A DNA stretch of 64,000 nt. It comes from Parvularculaceae bacterium (GTDB lineage Bacteria > Pseudomonadota > Alphaproteobacteria > Caulobacterales > Parvularculaceae). The stretch is taken from assembly GCA_028284065.1 (NCBI GenBank), contig JANQSJ010000008.1, forward strand, positions 186,001 through 250,000, read 5' to 3'. The notes beneath the pieces are model-generated. The model saw nothing but the letters and a program-made list of their open reading frames with translations, was not told the origin of the DNA and ran no database searches. Every line of letters begins with the position of its first letter. The stretch's first letter is position 1. The translations under genes and the position numbers were made by a program. Positions 9,001 to 19,500 of this stretch are shown piece by piece.

Positions 9001-10188
9001 TCATTCAACGAACCTCAGACGGCTGTACTCCCACCGCCATGGGGCGCCCGTCTCGCCGAGAGCTTCGCGGACAATCATCGGAAAAGCGGCTTCGGCGCGC
9101 ACGTCGTTCGACAAAATCACGACGCAGTCTCTGCTCCGCCTGACGCAGACCATCGTATTGCCGGTGCTTTCATTGTGGCCGCCCTTGAAGAAGGCCGGCC
9201 CTTGCGGCCCCTCAAAGACGACGACGCCGAGCGCGCCGGCGAGGTCCTTGCGGCGCGCGTCTTCCGGCAGGGGCTCCTGAAGCGTCGGAAACTGCGACGC
9301 GGTGACGATCGGCATGGACGGCCTGAAGTGCTCTTCGCACGCGGCTTCGGAAAGGCCCTCGCAGCGCACGAGCGCGGCGGCGAGCCGCGCCACGTCCGAG
9401 ATCGTCGAATCCAGCGAGCCCGCGGCGCGCGTCTTCGAGCGATCATCATGCGGAACCGGATCGCCCGACGCCGTCCAGCCGTCGGCGAGATTCTCGGCGA
9501 AGTCGTCCCGCCACATCATGTCCGACCGCGCCATGCCAAGGGGATCGAATATGCGCGCCTGCATGCCGGCGCGCACGTCGACGCCGAGGCCTTTCTCTAG
9601 AACGAACTGCAACAGGATATATCCGTCTCCGGAATAAGCGTAGCGCGCGCCCGGCTCGATCATGAACTTAAGGTCGCGCCCCGGCGGCAGGAAATAGTAA
9701 TTCTTGAACCCGGAACCGTGCGCGAGCAGCATGCGCGGCGTCAGCCTGCGCCATCTGTCATCGCCGGCGAGGTCTTCGTACGGCGCGTAAGACTTCTCCG
9801 CGTCGCCATATTCCGGCAGCGGCCTCGGCAGATAGTCCGCAATTGACGTATCGAGATCGATCAGCCCGTCATCGACCAGCATCAGGACGTAATAGGCGAA
9901 GGCGGCCTTCGTGATGGACGCCGCATACATGATGGTGTTGGCGCTCAGGGGATCGCCGGCGGCGTTGCGGTCGCCGAACGCCTCGACGCGCTCAACGTCG
10001 CCGGCGCGGATGGCCGCAATCGCAAGGCCCCTGGCGCCGGTCGCGGCCATGCCGCGCTTTGCCGCCGCCGAGAGCGGGTCAGACGCGGCGTCGCCCTCAA
10101 CCCCGGTTCGCGCGGCGCAAGCGCCGAGCGAAACCGCCGCCCCGATGAGCGCGGCCACCGCCGCCGCGCGCCTTAAGCTAGTCGTCAT
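9001..10188 (-). CDS. Beta-lactamase-family serine hydrolase lipoprotein
   Basis: A 395-residue protein of the class C beta-lactamase / DD-peptidase / esterase superfamily. The N-terminus is a lipoprotein signal with lipobox LGAC (Cys24). The SxxK catalytic motif is S91-ITK. A YSG triad near residue 185 stands where YxN is usual, and KGGHNEST near the C-terminus stands for the KTG/HxG box. Such proteins are more often esterases or peptide hydrolases than true beta-lactamases, so resistance should not be inferred. The second ATG (10188) has GAGAGGG nine bases upstream; the first (10197) is too close to it. Confidence 0.85.
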   Translation of the reverse strand: MTTSLRRAAAVAALIGAAVSLGACAARTGVEGDAASDPLSAAAKRGMAATGARGLAIAAIRAGDVERVEAFGDRNAAGDPLSANTIMYAASITKAAFAYYVLMLVDDGLIDLDTSIADYLPRPLPEYGDAEKSYAPYEDLAGDDRWRRLTPRMLLAHGSGFKNYYFLPPGRDLKFMIEPGARYAYSGDGYILLQFVLEKGLGVDVRAGMQARIFDPLGMARSDMMWRDDFAENLADGWTASGDPVPHDDRSKTRAAGSLDSTISDVARLAAALVRCEGLSEAACEEHFRPSMPIVTASQFPTLQEPLPEDARRKDLAGALGVVVFEGPQGPAFFKGGHNESTGNTMVCVRRSRDCVVILSNDVRAEAAFPMIVREALGETGAPWRWEYSRLRFVE

Positions 10189-10252
10189 CGCCGTCATCCC
10201 TCTCGCCGCCCGCGCCTTTCATTGGCCGCAGGCGCACCCTAGTTTTGGGGCG

Positions 10253-10747
10253 ATGTTCGAAACAACCGTCGACCTGCCCGACGAAGCGGCGACAGAGGCG
10301 CTCGGCCGCGCCCTCGCCTGCGCGCGCCGCGTCGGCGACGTCATCGCGCTCGCCGGCCCGCTCGGCGCCGGCAAAACGGCGCTCGCGCGCGCCTATGTGG
10401 CGGAGGCGACGGGTACGCCGGACGCGCCGAGCCCGACCTTCGGGCTTGTCCATCAATACGAGGCGTCGGACTGCGCCATTCATCACTTTGATCTCTATCG
10501 GCTGGAACGCCCGGGCGACGTCTGGGAGCTGGGCCTTGAAGACGCGCTGGACGGCGGCGTGTCGCTCATCGAATGGCCGGAGCGGATCGCCGACTGGCTG
10601 CCGGCGTCGACGCTGCTTGTCCGGCTCTCGCCCCTCGGCGACAGGCGCAGCGCGCTGTTGCGCGGCGATGCCTCGGCGTGGCGCGATCGGCTGGCCGCGC
10701 TTCCTGGAATCGCGGTTAACGCTCCGGCAAGCCCTTCGGCGGACTAA
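10253..10747 (+). CDS. tsaE: tRNA threonylcarbamoyladenosine biosynthesis ATPase TsaE
   Basis: A 164-residue P-loop ATPase. Walker A is GPLGAGKT (35-42), followed by the family motifs PSPTFGLVHQYE and HHFDLYRL and a Walker-B-like SLIEWPERI. TsaE works with TsaB and TsaD to place threonylcarbamoyl on A37 of ANN-decoding tRNAs. It begins a plus-strand run: the stop lies 10 bases before amgK, so it is likely co-transcribed with amgK and murU, a grouping frequent in alphaproteobacteria. Promoter sequences would have to lie within the divergent start of the beta-lactamase-like gene. Confidence 0.93.
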   Translation: MFETTVDLPDEAATEALGRALACARRVGDVIALAGPLGAGKTALARAYVAEATGTPDAPSPTFGLVHQYEASDCAIHHFDLYRLERPGDVWELGLEDALDGGVSLIEWPERIADWLPASTLLVRLSPLGDRRSALLRGDASAWRDRLAALPGIAVNAPASPSAD

Positions 10748-10757
10748 TCGGACGCCT

Positions 10758-11873
10758 ATGACCAATGCGCACGCCCTGAACCGGCCCCGCGCCGACGATC
10801 GCGCCGCCTTCCTCGCCGCAGCCGGCTGGGACGAGGCGCGCGCCGAGCCCCTCGCCGGCGACGCGTCGACGCGCTCCTATGAACGGCTGTGGAAAGACGG
10901 GATGCGGGCGCTTCTGATGAACGCGCCGCCGCGCGCCGAAGCGGCCGCGTGCCCCCCGGACGCCGACCCGGAGGCCCGCGCAACGCTCGGCTACAATGCG
11001 CTCGCCCGCCTCGCCGGCCCGAACCTCAATGCCTTTCTTGACGTCGCGCGGCTCCTCAAAGGCGCCGGCTTCTCCGCGCCCCACGTTATCGCCGCGGACG
11101 CGAACGCGGGCTTTGCGCTCATCGAAGACCTCGGCGACGATCTTTTCGCCCGGGCGATTCCGGCAGGCGCCAATGAACAAGACCTCTACGCCGCAGCGAC
11201 AGACGCGCTCGTCGCCCTGCGCCGCGCGCGGCTCGCGCCGCCGCGCTCCGACGCCTACGCCATGCTCGACTATGACGCCGTCGCCATGGCGGCGGAGGCG
11301 GACCTCCTCACCGACTGGTACGTCCCTTTCCGCGCTGGCTCAGCCACGGACGCAGGCGCGACGGCCGACTATAAAGAGGCGTGGACGGAGGTTCTTGGCC
11401 GGCTATCGCCGCCGTCGACCGTCGTCTTGCGTGATTTCCATGCGGAGAACCTCATCTGGCTGCCGGAGCGCGATGGCGTCGCGCGGGTCGGCGTCATCGA
11501 CTTCCAGGACGCGCTCTATGGCCACCCCGCCTATGACCTTGTCTCGCTCCTTGAGGACGCGCGCCGCGACGTCGCGCCCGACCTCGCCGAGGCGATGGTT
11601 GCGCGATACTGCTCATCTGCGGCGGATATCGACGGCTTCGACGAGGCCGCGTTCCGGGAGGAGCGCGCCATCCTCGCCGCGCAGCGGAACGCCAAGATTC
11701 TCGGGATTTTCGCGCGGCTCGTGAAACGCGACGGCAAGCCGCGCTACGCCGACCTTCTGCCACGGGTCGAGGCGCACTTCCGCAACGACATCGCTGCGCC
11801 GGCGCTCGCCCCTGTGCGCGCAGTCATCGAACGCCTGGCGCCGGACCTCGCCGGCGCCGGAGGCGGCGCATGA
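10758..11873 (+). CDS. amgK: N-acetylmuramate/N-acetylglucosamine anomeric kinase AmgK
   Basis: A 371-residue kinase of the aminoglycoside-phosphotransferase fold. The catalytic loop is VLRDFHAENLIW (Asp226, Asn231) and the metal-binding Asp248 is in GVIDFQDALYGHPAYDL. AmgK phosphorylates C1 of MurNAc or GlcNAc recovered from the wall, and MurU converts the product to UDP-MurNAc, bypassing MurA and its inhibitor fosfomycin. The assignment rests on fold plus the directly overlapping murU: the stop and the murU ATG share the sequence ATGA. Without that context it would only be called a phosphotransferase. Confidence 0.88.
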   Translation: MTNAHALNRPRADDRAAFLAAAGWDEARAEPLAGDASTRSYERLWKDGMRALLMNAPPRAEAAACPPDADPEARATLGYNALARLAGPNLNAFLDVARLLKGAGFSAPHVIAADANAGFALIEDLGDDLFARAIPAGANEQDLYAAATDALVALRRARLAPPRSDAYAMLDYDAVAMAAEADLLTDWYVPFRAGSATDAGATADYKEAWTEVLGRLSPPSTVVLRDFHAENLIWLPERDGVARVGVIDFQDALYGHPAYDLVSLLEDARRDVAPDLAEAMVARYCSSAADIDGFDEAAFREERAILAAQRNAKILGIFARLVKRDGKPRYADLLPRVEAHFRNDIAAPALAPVRAVIERLAPDLAGAGGGA

Positions 11874-12595
11874 AGATGGCGCCTGACGCCGCCATGGTGC
11901 TCGCGGCCGGGCTCGGCACGCGCATGCGTCCGCTGACGGACGATCGTCCGAAGCCGCTCATCCCCGTCGCCGGGAAGGCCCTTATCGACTACACGCTTGA
12001 CCGCTTCGCCGCGGCGGGCGTCGACCGCGCCGTCGTCAACGTCCATTACCTCGCCGACCAGATGGAGGCGCATCTCGCCGCCCGTCATGCCCCGCGGATC
12101 GCAATCTCCGATGAGCGCGACCTCCTCCTTGAAACCGGCGGCGGCCTGAAAAAAGCGCGCGAGATGCTGGGCGACGCCCCGGTCTATTGCGCCAATACGG
12201 ATGCGATCCTCCTCGACGGTCCGGGCGAGGAAGCTTGCGCGCGTCTCGCCGCCGCGTTCGACGACGAGGCGATGGACGCGCTTCTCCTGCTCGTCCCGCG
12301 CGAGCGTACGAGCGGCTATGACGGCAGAGGCGATTTTGATCTTGATGCAGATGGCGCGCCCGCCTATCGCGGCGACGCGCCATCCGCGCCCTTCGTCTAT
12401 ACCGGCCTTCAGATCATACGGCCGGGCGTTGTCGATGATGGCCCCGACGGCCCTTTCTCCCTGCGCCTCGCCTGGGACGCGGCGGCCTCAGCGGGCCGCT
12501 TCGGCGGCGTCGTCCATGACGGCGACTGGATGCATGTGGGCGACCCGGCGGGCCTCGCCGAAGCCGAAGCGCGGCTGCGGGCAGGCGCCGCCTGA
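11870..12595 (+). CDS. murU: N-acetylmuramate-1-phosphate uridylyltransferase MurU
   Basis: A 241-residue sugar nucleotidyltransferase. The signature VLAAGLGTRMRPLTDDRPKP (about 9-28) is the nucleotide-binding loop, and CANTDAILLDG carries the metal-binding aspartate. It makes UDP-MurNAc from MurNAc-1-phosphate and UTP in peptidoglycan recycling. It overlaps amgK by four bases, implying translational coupling. Other nucleotidyltransferases (GlmU, RfbA type) look alike, but the short length and amgK context favour MurU. Confidence 0.88.
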   Translation: MKMAPDAAMVLAAGLGTRMRPLTDDRPKPLIPVAGKALIDYTLDRFAAAGVDRAVVNVHYLADQMEAHLAARHAPRIAISDERDLLLETGGGLKKAREMLGDAPVYCANTDAILLDGPGEEACARLAAAFDDEAMDALLLLVPRERTSGYDGRGDFDLDADGAPAYRGDAPSAPFVYTGLQIIRPGVVDDGPDGPFSLRLAWDAAASAGRFGGVVHDGDWMHVGDPAGLAEAEARLRAGAA

Positions 12596-12724
12596 CGCCT
12601 GGTAATCGCCAACCCTGGTTCGCCGGAGCCGCGCTTGTGAAGAAACGTGCTTTGCCGGACGCCCGAGCCCGAGCGCATGATCGATTGGGATCGGATCGGG
12701 GGAACAGGCAAGTTGGACGTCAGT

Positions 12725-13447
12725 ATGCGCATTACTATCTCAACAGTCATTTCGCTCGTCTTCGCGCTCGCGGCGCCCCTCGCGCGCGCCAGCGAGGAGA
12801 TCATCGTCGACGCGGCGCCGGTCGCGGAGCTTTTCACCTCGCAAAGCTGCTCATCCTGCCCGCCGGCCGAAGCGCATTTCCGGCGCCTCGCCGCCCGCCG
12901 CGACGTCGTCTCGCTGCAATGGCATGTGGATTACTGGAACGATCTCCGCGTCGGCGCGGCGGGCAAATGGCGCGATCCTTATTCCTCGGCGGCCAATACG
13001 GCGCGCCAGCGCGCGTATAATCGGCGCCTGCGCGGAACCGCCGGCGTCTACACGCCGCAGGCGGTGGTCGCAGGCCGGGAAGAGACGGTCGGGTCGCGGG
13101 GCGACGCCGTCAACGCTCTCATCGACGCCGCCGCCGCCGCGCAGGGCGCGCCCTTGCAGATCGCATTTGCAGCCGATGGCGCCCACTATGCGGTCTCGAT
13201 CGACCAGGCGGACGCGGGCGCCGAGACGATCGAGGTCGTCGAGATCATCTCTGGCGCAACGACCCGCGTGCGTGGCGGCGAAAACAATGGCCGCACGCTT
13301 GAAGCGGCGCATATCGCCGCCGCGTCGCTTGAGTTCAATCTAAGCGACGGACCGGTCAGGATCGCCGCGCCCGCCGAGGGCGCCTCCTGCGCGGTGCTGG
13401 TGCGCGACGCCGGCGGGGCCATACTCGGCGGCGCCTATTGCCCCTGA
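12725..13447 (+). CDS. DUF1223 secreted thioredoxin-like protein
   Basis: A 240-residue exported protein. The start at 12725 gives a clean signal peptide (MRITISTVISLVFALAAPLARAS); earlier in-frame starts would bury it. Just after cleavage is VAELFTSQSCSSCPPAEA, the DUF1223 signature, with a CxxC pair (Cys42, Cys45) resembling a thioredoxin active site, followed by LQWHVDYWNDL. Members are periplasmic with no established function; a redox or metal role is inferred from the CxxC. It lies between murU and addB on the same strand with gaps of 129 and 68 bases, so it may have its own promoter. Confidence 0.85.
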   Translation: MRITISTVISLVFALAAPLARASEEIIVDAAPVAELFTSQSCSSCPPAEAHFRRLAARRDVVSLQWHVDYWNDLRVGAAGKWRDPYSSAANTARQRAYNRRLRGTAGVYTPQAVVAGREETVGSRGDAVNALIDAAAAAQGAPLQIAFAADGAHYAVSIDQADAGAETIEVVEIISGATTRVRGGENNGRTLEAAHIAAASLEFNLSDGPVRIAAPAEGASCAVLVRDAGGAILGGAYCP

Positions 13448-13515
13448 CGGCTTGCCGACTCGCGCGCGGCGTCTGTTAAACTCCGACGGGAGAGACGCCG
13501 CCGCGAGAGGCCCGA

Positions 13516-16500
13516 TTGACGACACTGTTCGACAGCCCGCGCCCGCGCGTTTTCAACATTGAGGCGGGGCGCCCGTTCCTGCCGGCGCTCGCGCGCGGCG
13601 TTCTTGGCGCGGTCGATCGCTCCAATCCCTTCGCGCTCGCCGACGTGCGCATCTACATGCCGACGCGCCGCGCCGCGCGCGCGCTGACCGACGCCTTCTC
13701 CGACGCTTCGGCCGCCGGCGGGGCGGCGCTCTTGCCGCGCATCCTCACGCTCGGCGACCTCGACGATCCGGAAAGCGGCGCGGAAGGCGGAGATGTCGAA
13801 GGCGCCGGCGAAGCGGCGCTTGAACTCGACCTGCCGCCGGCGATGTCGGCCGGCGAACGGCTGATGGCGCTGGCCGGGCTCGTCGCGCGCAAAGAAGCCG
13901 CCTTCGCCGGACAGGAGAACTGGCCCGCCGCCCTCGCCGCGGCGCGCGAGCTTGCTGCGTTGCTTGAGTCTCTTTATACGGAGGAAATTCCCTTCGCCGC
14001 CCTGAAGGACGCCGCGCCCGCCGAACACGCCGCCCATTGGGAGCGTTCGCTCGCCTTCCTGCGCATCGTAACCGAGGCCTGGCCTGCGCACCTCGCCGAG
14101 CGCGGCCTTAGCGATCCCGCCGAGCTGCGCGCAGGCCTTATCAGCGCGCTCGCCGAGAGGTGGCGCAAGACGCCGCCCGCCGCCCCCACCATCATCGCCG
14201 GCACGACCGGGTCCGCGCCCGCCGTCGCGCGCCTTGTCGCCGCCGTCGCCCGCGCGCCAAAAGGCGCTGTCGTCCTGCCGGGCCTCGACGCCGGCCTCGA
14301 CGGGCGGGGCTGGCGCAGCGTCGATGACGGCCATCCACAGGCGGGCCTTAAAGCGCTGCTCGACCGGCTCGACATCTCGCCTGCGGACGTTTTGCGCTGG
14401 CCCGACGGCGAAAATGATGGCGCGGATGATCGCGCCCAGGCGCCGCGCCGGCGGCTTCTGTCCGTCGCGTTGCGGCCGGCCGCGGCCACCGACGACTGGC
14501 GGGCGCTTGCGGGCGAGCTGAAAACGGACGGCGTCGCCGAGCGCGCGCTTAACGGTTTCGACCTGATCGAAGCGCCCCGCGAAGACGCCGAAGCGACGGC
14601 CATCGCCATGCGTCTGCGGGACGCGATCGAGGCGCCGGACGCGACGGCCATGCTCGTCACCCCGGACCGCGACCTTGCGCGGCGGGTCGCCGGAAAGATG
14701 CGCCGCTGGGGGATCGACATTGACGACAGCGCCGGCGCCCCGCTCGCCGCGACGCAGGCCGGGACCTATCTGCGGCTCGCAGCGGAGTTTACGTCCCATG
14801 CGGACGACCCGGCGCGGTTTCTGGCGCTTCTCGACCACCCTTTATGCGCGCCCGACGGCCTGTCGCGCGCCGCCTTGCGGCTGATCGATCGCGCGCTGAG
14901 GGGGCCGGCCCCGATTGACGGCGCGGGCGCATTCGGCGCTATGCGCGCCCGCCTCGAAGACAAACTCAACCCTAAGCCCGGCAGGAAAACGCTTGATCCT
15001 GACGAATATGAAAATGCATGCGCCGTCCTGCGCAAGATTGAAGCGCTCACGGACGACTGGCCGACCCGCGCGCCGCTTGGAGACTACCTGACGGCGCATG
15101 CGGACGCGGCTGAACGCCTCGCCGGCGCCGGCGCAGCGGACCGGCTGTGGTCGGGCGAAGACGGCGTCGTCGGGGCGCGGCTCATCGCGGACCTCCTGGA
15201 AACGCTGTCGGGCGACGATGCGGTGATCGACGCTGGCTCTTATCCGGCGGCGTTCCTCGCCCTCGCTGCGGGCGCGACCGTGCGCGCGCGCGGGCGCACG
15301 CATCCGCGCCTCGCCATCCTCGGGCCGCTGGAGGCGCGCCTTCAGCATGCGGACGTCATCGTTCTTGGCGGCCTAAATGAGGGCGTCTGGCCGGGCGACG
15401 CCGGCGCAGATCCGTTCCTGTCGCGCGCCATGCGGCGCGCCATTGGCCTGCCCTCGCCAGAACGCAGGATCGGCCTCGCGGCGCATGACTTCGCCCAACT
15501 CGCCGCGGCGAAGACCGTCACGCTGACGCGATCCTTGCGCTCCGGGGACGGACCGACGACGCCCTCACGCTGGCTCGTCAGGCTGAAAAACCTCATCGAC
15601 GGCGTCGACGCGTCTGAGACTCCGTCGGGGCCGCTAGCGGCCGCATTCGACGCTTCGGCGCGTTACGCCGACTGGAGCGAGGCCCTCGACGCGCTAGACG
15701 CGCCGCCGGCAAAACTAGCGCCGCCGGCGCCGCGGCCGCCCAAGGACGCCCGCCCGCGCAAGATCTCGGCGACCCGCATCGAGAAATGGCTGCGCGATCC
15801 CTACGCGATCTACGCCAGCGCGATCCTTGACCTTCAGAAATTCGACGACCCGGCGACCGCCTTCGGCGCGCGCGAGCTCGGCAGCCTGATGCATAAAGTC
15901 TTCGAGCTGGCGGGCCGCCGGGACGCGCCCGCGAACGCCGCGGCGATGCGGGCCGATTTCGATGCGCTTGCGCCGGCCTATGGCTGCGGCGGGGCGGACG
16001 CCGCGCTCTGGGGCCATGCCGTCGACCGCGCCATCGCGCGCTTCGCCGAGTATGACGCGGCGCGGCGGGCGCGCGGCCGGCCGGCGGTCATTGAAGGACG
16101 GGGCGAGACGCACCTCCCGGGCGTGTCGCCGCCCTTCGCGGTCTATGGCGTCGCCGACAGGATCGATCTGCAAGCGGACGGCGGCGCCTACATCGTCGAC
16201 TACAAATCCTCGCGCCCCGGCGCGGAGAAGGAGCGCGGCGTCTTCAATCCGCAGCTAGAGGCCCTCGCCCTCATCGCGCGCGAAGGCGGCTTCAAGGACA
16301 TCGGCCCAGCGCAGATCGCCGGATTCGAATTCTTCGTGTTCCTCAAGAAAGACAGCGGCGTCTTTGGACGTTCGGCGGAAGACGCGAGCGCGCTCAGTGA
16401 GCGGATTGAAGGCGCCGCGCGCCGCCTGAAGGAGCTGATCGAGGCGTTCGACAATCCGGAAACGCCCTATCTCTCGCAGCCGCGGCCGAAATTCAAGGAC

Positions 16501-16587
16501 CCGTTCGGCGACTATGACGTCCTCGCCCGGCGGCGCGAATGGGCGGATTCAGGCGCGGGCGAGGAAACCGGCGGAGGCGACGCGTGA
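13516..16587 (+). CDS. addB: Double-strand break repair protein AddB
   Basis: A 1023-residue subunit of the AddAB helicase-nuclease that processes DNA ends for RecA. The N-terminal region resembles a degenerate UvrD-type helicase, and the C-terminal PD-(D/E)xK nuclease shows SATRIEKWLRDPYAIYA and the catalytic IVDYKSS (about residue 895) followed by a conserved Gln. No four-cysteine iron-sulphur site is evident, as in the alphaproteobacterial subtype. The start is a TTG: GAGAGG lies five bases before it, and no ATG occurs for over 40 codons. The stop overlaps the addA start. Confidence 0.92.
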   Translation: MTTLFDSPRPRVFNIEAGRPFLPALARGVLGAVDRSNPFALADVRIYMPTRRAARALTDAFSDASAAGGAALLPRILTLGDLDDPESGAEGGDVEGAGEAALELDLPPAMSAGERLMALAGLVARKEAAFAGQENWPAALAAARELAALLESLYTEEIPFAALKDAAPAEHAAHWERSLAFLRIVTEAWPAHLAERGLSDPAELRAGLISALAERWRKTPPAAPTIIAGTTGSAPAVARLVAAVARAPKGAVVLPGLDAGLDGRGWRSVDDGHPQAGLKALLDRLDISPADVLRWPDGENDGADDRAQAPRRRLLSVALRPAAATDDWRALAGELKTDGVAERALNGFDLIEAPREDAEATAIAMRLRDAIEAPDATAMLVTPDRDLARRVAGKMRRWGIDIDDSAGAPLAATQAGTYLRLAAEFTSHADDPARFLALLDHPLCAPDGLSRAALRLIDRALRGPAPIDGAGAFGAMRARLEDKLNPKPGRKTLDPDEYENACAVLRKIEALTDDWPTRAPLGDYLTAHADAAERLAGAGAADRLWSGEDGVVGARLIADLLETLSGDDAVIDAGSYPAAFLALAAGATVRARGRTHPRLAILGPLEARLQHADVIVLGGLNEGVWPGDAGADPFLSRAMRRAIGLPSPERRIGLAAHDFAQLAAAKTVTLTRSLRSGDGPTTPSRWLVRLKNLIDGVDASETPSGPLAAAFDASARYADWSEALDALDAPPAKLAPPAPRPPKDARPRKISATRIEKWLRDPYAIYASAILDLQKFDDPATAFGARELGSLMHKVFELAGRRDAPANAAAMRADFDALAPAYGCGGADAALWGHAVDRAIARFAEYDAARRARGRPAVIEGRGETHLPGVSPPFAVYGVADRIDLQADGGAYIVDYKSSRPGAEKERGVFNPQLEALALIAREGGFKDIGPAQIAGFEFFVFLKKDSGVFGRSAEDASALSERIEGAARRLKELIEAFDNPETPYLSQPRPKFKDPFGDYDVLARRREWADSGAGEETGGGDA

Positions 16588-19500
16588 GCCAATCGCCTTT
16601 CGAAAAGACGGTCGAGGCGCAGCGGGAGGCGGCCGACCCCGCCCGCTCCGCGCTTGTGTCGGCGAACGCCGGTTCGGGGAAGACCCGCGTCCTGACCAAT
16701 CGCGTCGCCCGCCTTCTCCTCGCCGGCGCGCCGCCGGAGCGCATCCTCTGCATCACGTTCACCAAGGCGGCGGCGGCGGAGATGTCCGACCGCCTGTTTA
16801 AGCTTCTCGGCGCGTGGGCGCTCATGGACGACGCCCGGCTCGGGGCCGCGCTTCAGAACCTAGCGCCAGGACTCGCCGATGGGTTTGATACGGACGATTT
16901 CGGCCGCGCGCGGCGGCTTTTCGCCCAGGCGCTGGAGACGCCGGGCGGGCTGAAGATTCAGACCATCCACTCCTTCTGCCAGGCGCTGCTCGCCCGCTTC
17001 CCCGTGGAGGCCGGCGTCGCGCCGGGCTTTTCGGTGCTGGAGGAGGCGGACGCAACCGCGCTCCAGCGCGCGGCGATCGACGCAGTCGCGACGGGCGCGG
17101 CGGAGACGGCGCCGGCGCTGCGCGACGCCATCGACCGGCTCGGCCGAGACGGCGCTGGCGCGGCTGCGCCCGACGGCGGCGGACGCGGCGTGGTCGGCGT
17201 GCGCGACATGGCGGCGCGCGCCCTCGCCGCGCCTGCGGTCCGCGAGGCGCTCATTGATCCGGGATACGAGGCGGGCCTTCTCGACGCGCTTGGCGCTGGC
17301 GCCAATCAGCCTCCGGATGACATCATGCGCGCGGCCGTTCAGGCGATTGACGAAAACAGGTTGGCGCGCCTCATCGAAGCCATGGCGTACGGCGGAAGCG
17401 TCGCAACGGAGCGCCAGCCGATATTGATTGCGGCGCGCGACGACGCGGACAAGCTGTCGGCATTTAACGGCTTTCGCGATGCGCTTCTCACCAAAAAAGA
17501 AGAGTTGAATTCGAAGATCGTGACGAAAGGCGTCCTCGCCGTCGATCCAGAGGCGAAGGCCATCGCCGAAGAAATAACGGAAACGCTGGCAGGCGCCCTC
17601 GACGCCATGCGGGCGCGCGAGACCTTCGCCGACGCGGCGGCGCTCGCGCAGCTCGTGCGCGCCGCCTCGGCCGAATACGATCGCCGCAAGGCCGCCCGCG
17701 CCGCGCTCGATTTCGACGACCTCGTGGAGCGGGCGGCGCGGCTCCTCGGCGAACGGGAAAGCGCCGAATGGGTGATGTGGAAGCTCGACCAGGGTCTCGA
17801 CCACATCCTCGTGGACGAAGCGCAGGACACAAGTCCTCGCTCGTGGGACGTCATCGAGGCGCCCTTGCCGGAGTTCTTCGCCGGCGACGGCGCGAAGACC
17901 GAGCGCCAACGGACATTCTTCGCCGTCGGCGACCCCAAGCAGTCGATTTACTCCTTCCAGGGCGCCGATGCGGAGCTGTTCCAGGGCAAGCTCCAGGACC
18001 TCGGCAAACGCATCGCCGCCGCCGCGCCCTTCTCCAATGTGGAGCTGACGCTCTCCTTTCGCACGACGCCGCCGGTCCTTTCGTTCGTGGACGCCCTGTT
18101 CGCCGATCGCGCAACGCGCGAGGGCCTTTCGGACGAGCTTGAGCTGAGGCATGAGGCGCGCCGCAACGAGGAGCCGGGGCTCGTCGAATTGTGGCCGCTG
18201 ACGCCGGCGATGGAGGCGGAGGACGCAGCCCCATGGGACGCGCCCCTCGACGCCGTCACCGAGGAAAGCCGCGAGCGCCGGCTCGCCCTCGCCGTCGCCG
18301 CGAAGGCGCAGGAGCTTCTCGCCGGCGCCTCGGTCCCGGATGGCGAGGGCGGGGCGCGCGCCATGCGGCCCTCGGACATTATGATCCTGGTGCAGAGCCG
18401 CGGCGCGGCGTTCACCGAGACGATCCGAGCGCTGACCGCGGCGGGCGTACCGACCGCAGGCGCCGACGTTCTCGACCTCCTCGACGACCAGGCGACGCTC
18501 GACCTCATGTCGTTCGCGCGCGCCGCCGCGTCGGAGGCGGACGATTTGTCGCTCGCCGAGACTCTAAAGTCGCCATTTTTCGGCGCGGATGAAGAAATGC
18601 TGTTCAGCATCGCCTACGGACGAAATGGAACCCTGCGCGCGGCCTTGCGCCAGGCATGCGACGACGGCCGGGCCCCTGGCGATTGGCGTGACAGGTTCGA
18701 GGCGGCGCGGCGCGTCGGGCTTTCGCGCGGGCCTGTCGCCTTTTTCTCGCACATTCTTGACGGCGCGCCCGGCGGCGATATCGCGGCGACGGGGCGCGCG
18801 CGCCTCCTCCACCGGCTCGGGGCCCCCTCGCGCGAACCCCTCGACGCGTTCATAAGCGAGGCCTACGCCTTTGAGCGGACCGAAGCGCGGTCCCTGCGCG
18901 GGTTCATTCGCTGGATCGTCGGGCGCGGCGCGAAGGCGAAACGCGAGTCCGATCAGGATGCGGACGTCGTCAGCGTCACCACCGTACACAAATCAAAAGG
19001 CCTGGAGGCGCCGGTCGTCTTTGTCCTCGAGACGCAGAAGCCGCCGCGGCTGAAGCCGGAGCACATTCTCATCGGGACCGACCGGGCGGCGACGCCAATC
19101 CGTCCGCCGGCTTCGGGCGATGCGCCAATGGCGGCCAAGGCGGCGAAAGAGGAAGCGGCGCGCCTCGCCTACAACGAGTACCGACGATTGCTGTACGTCG
19201 CGACGACGCGCGCGCGCGACCGGCTTTATCTCTGCGGGATCGAGAACAAGCAAGCGAAGGCCGACGCGCCGCCTGAAAAACGCACATGGGCGCAACTCGC
19301 AGGGGACGCCTTTGAACGACTCAAAGAGGCGCCGGGCGACGGCGCCGGCCTCGAAGCGGCGGGGACGCTATGGGAGGCGCCGGTCCTGCGCTATGGCGAC
19401 CCGGCACTTGTACGCGACTCGATAGCCGAAATGAGGCGGCCGGCGCCGGCGGGGGCGAAGGCTGCGGCGACGCCGCCAGCGCATCTCCTGCGGCGGCCGG

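Noticed and set aside
9001..10188. Reading the beta-lactamase-like lipoprotein as an antibiotic-resistance gene
   Set aside because: The YxN and KTG boxes are altered and family members are mostly esterases or peptidases, so resistance is not supported.
16860..18152. 430-codon minus-strand open frame opposite addA
   Set aside because: Antisense shadow; addA motifs continue unbroken through this interval.
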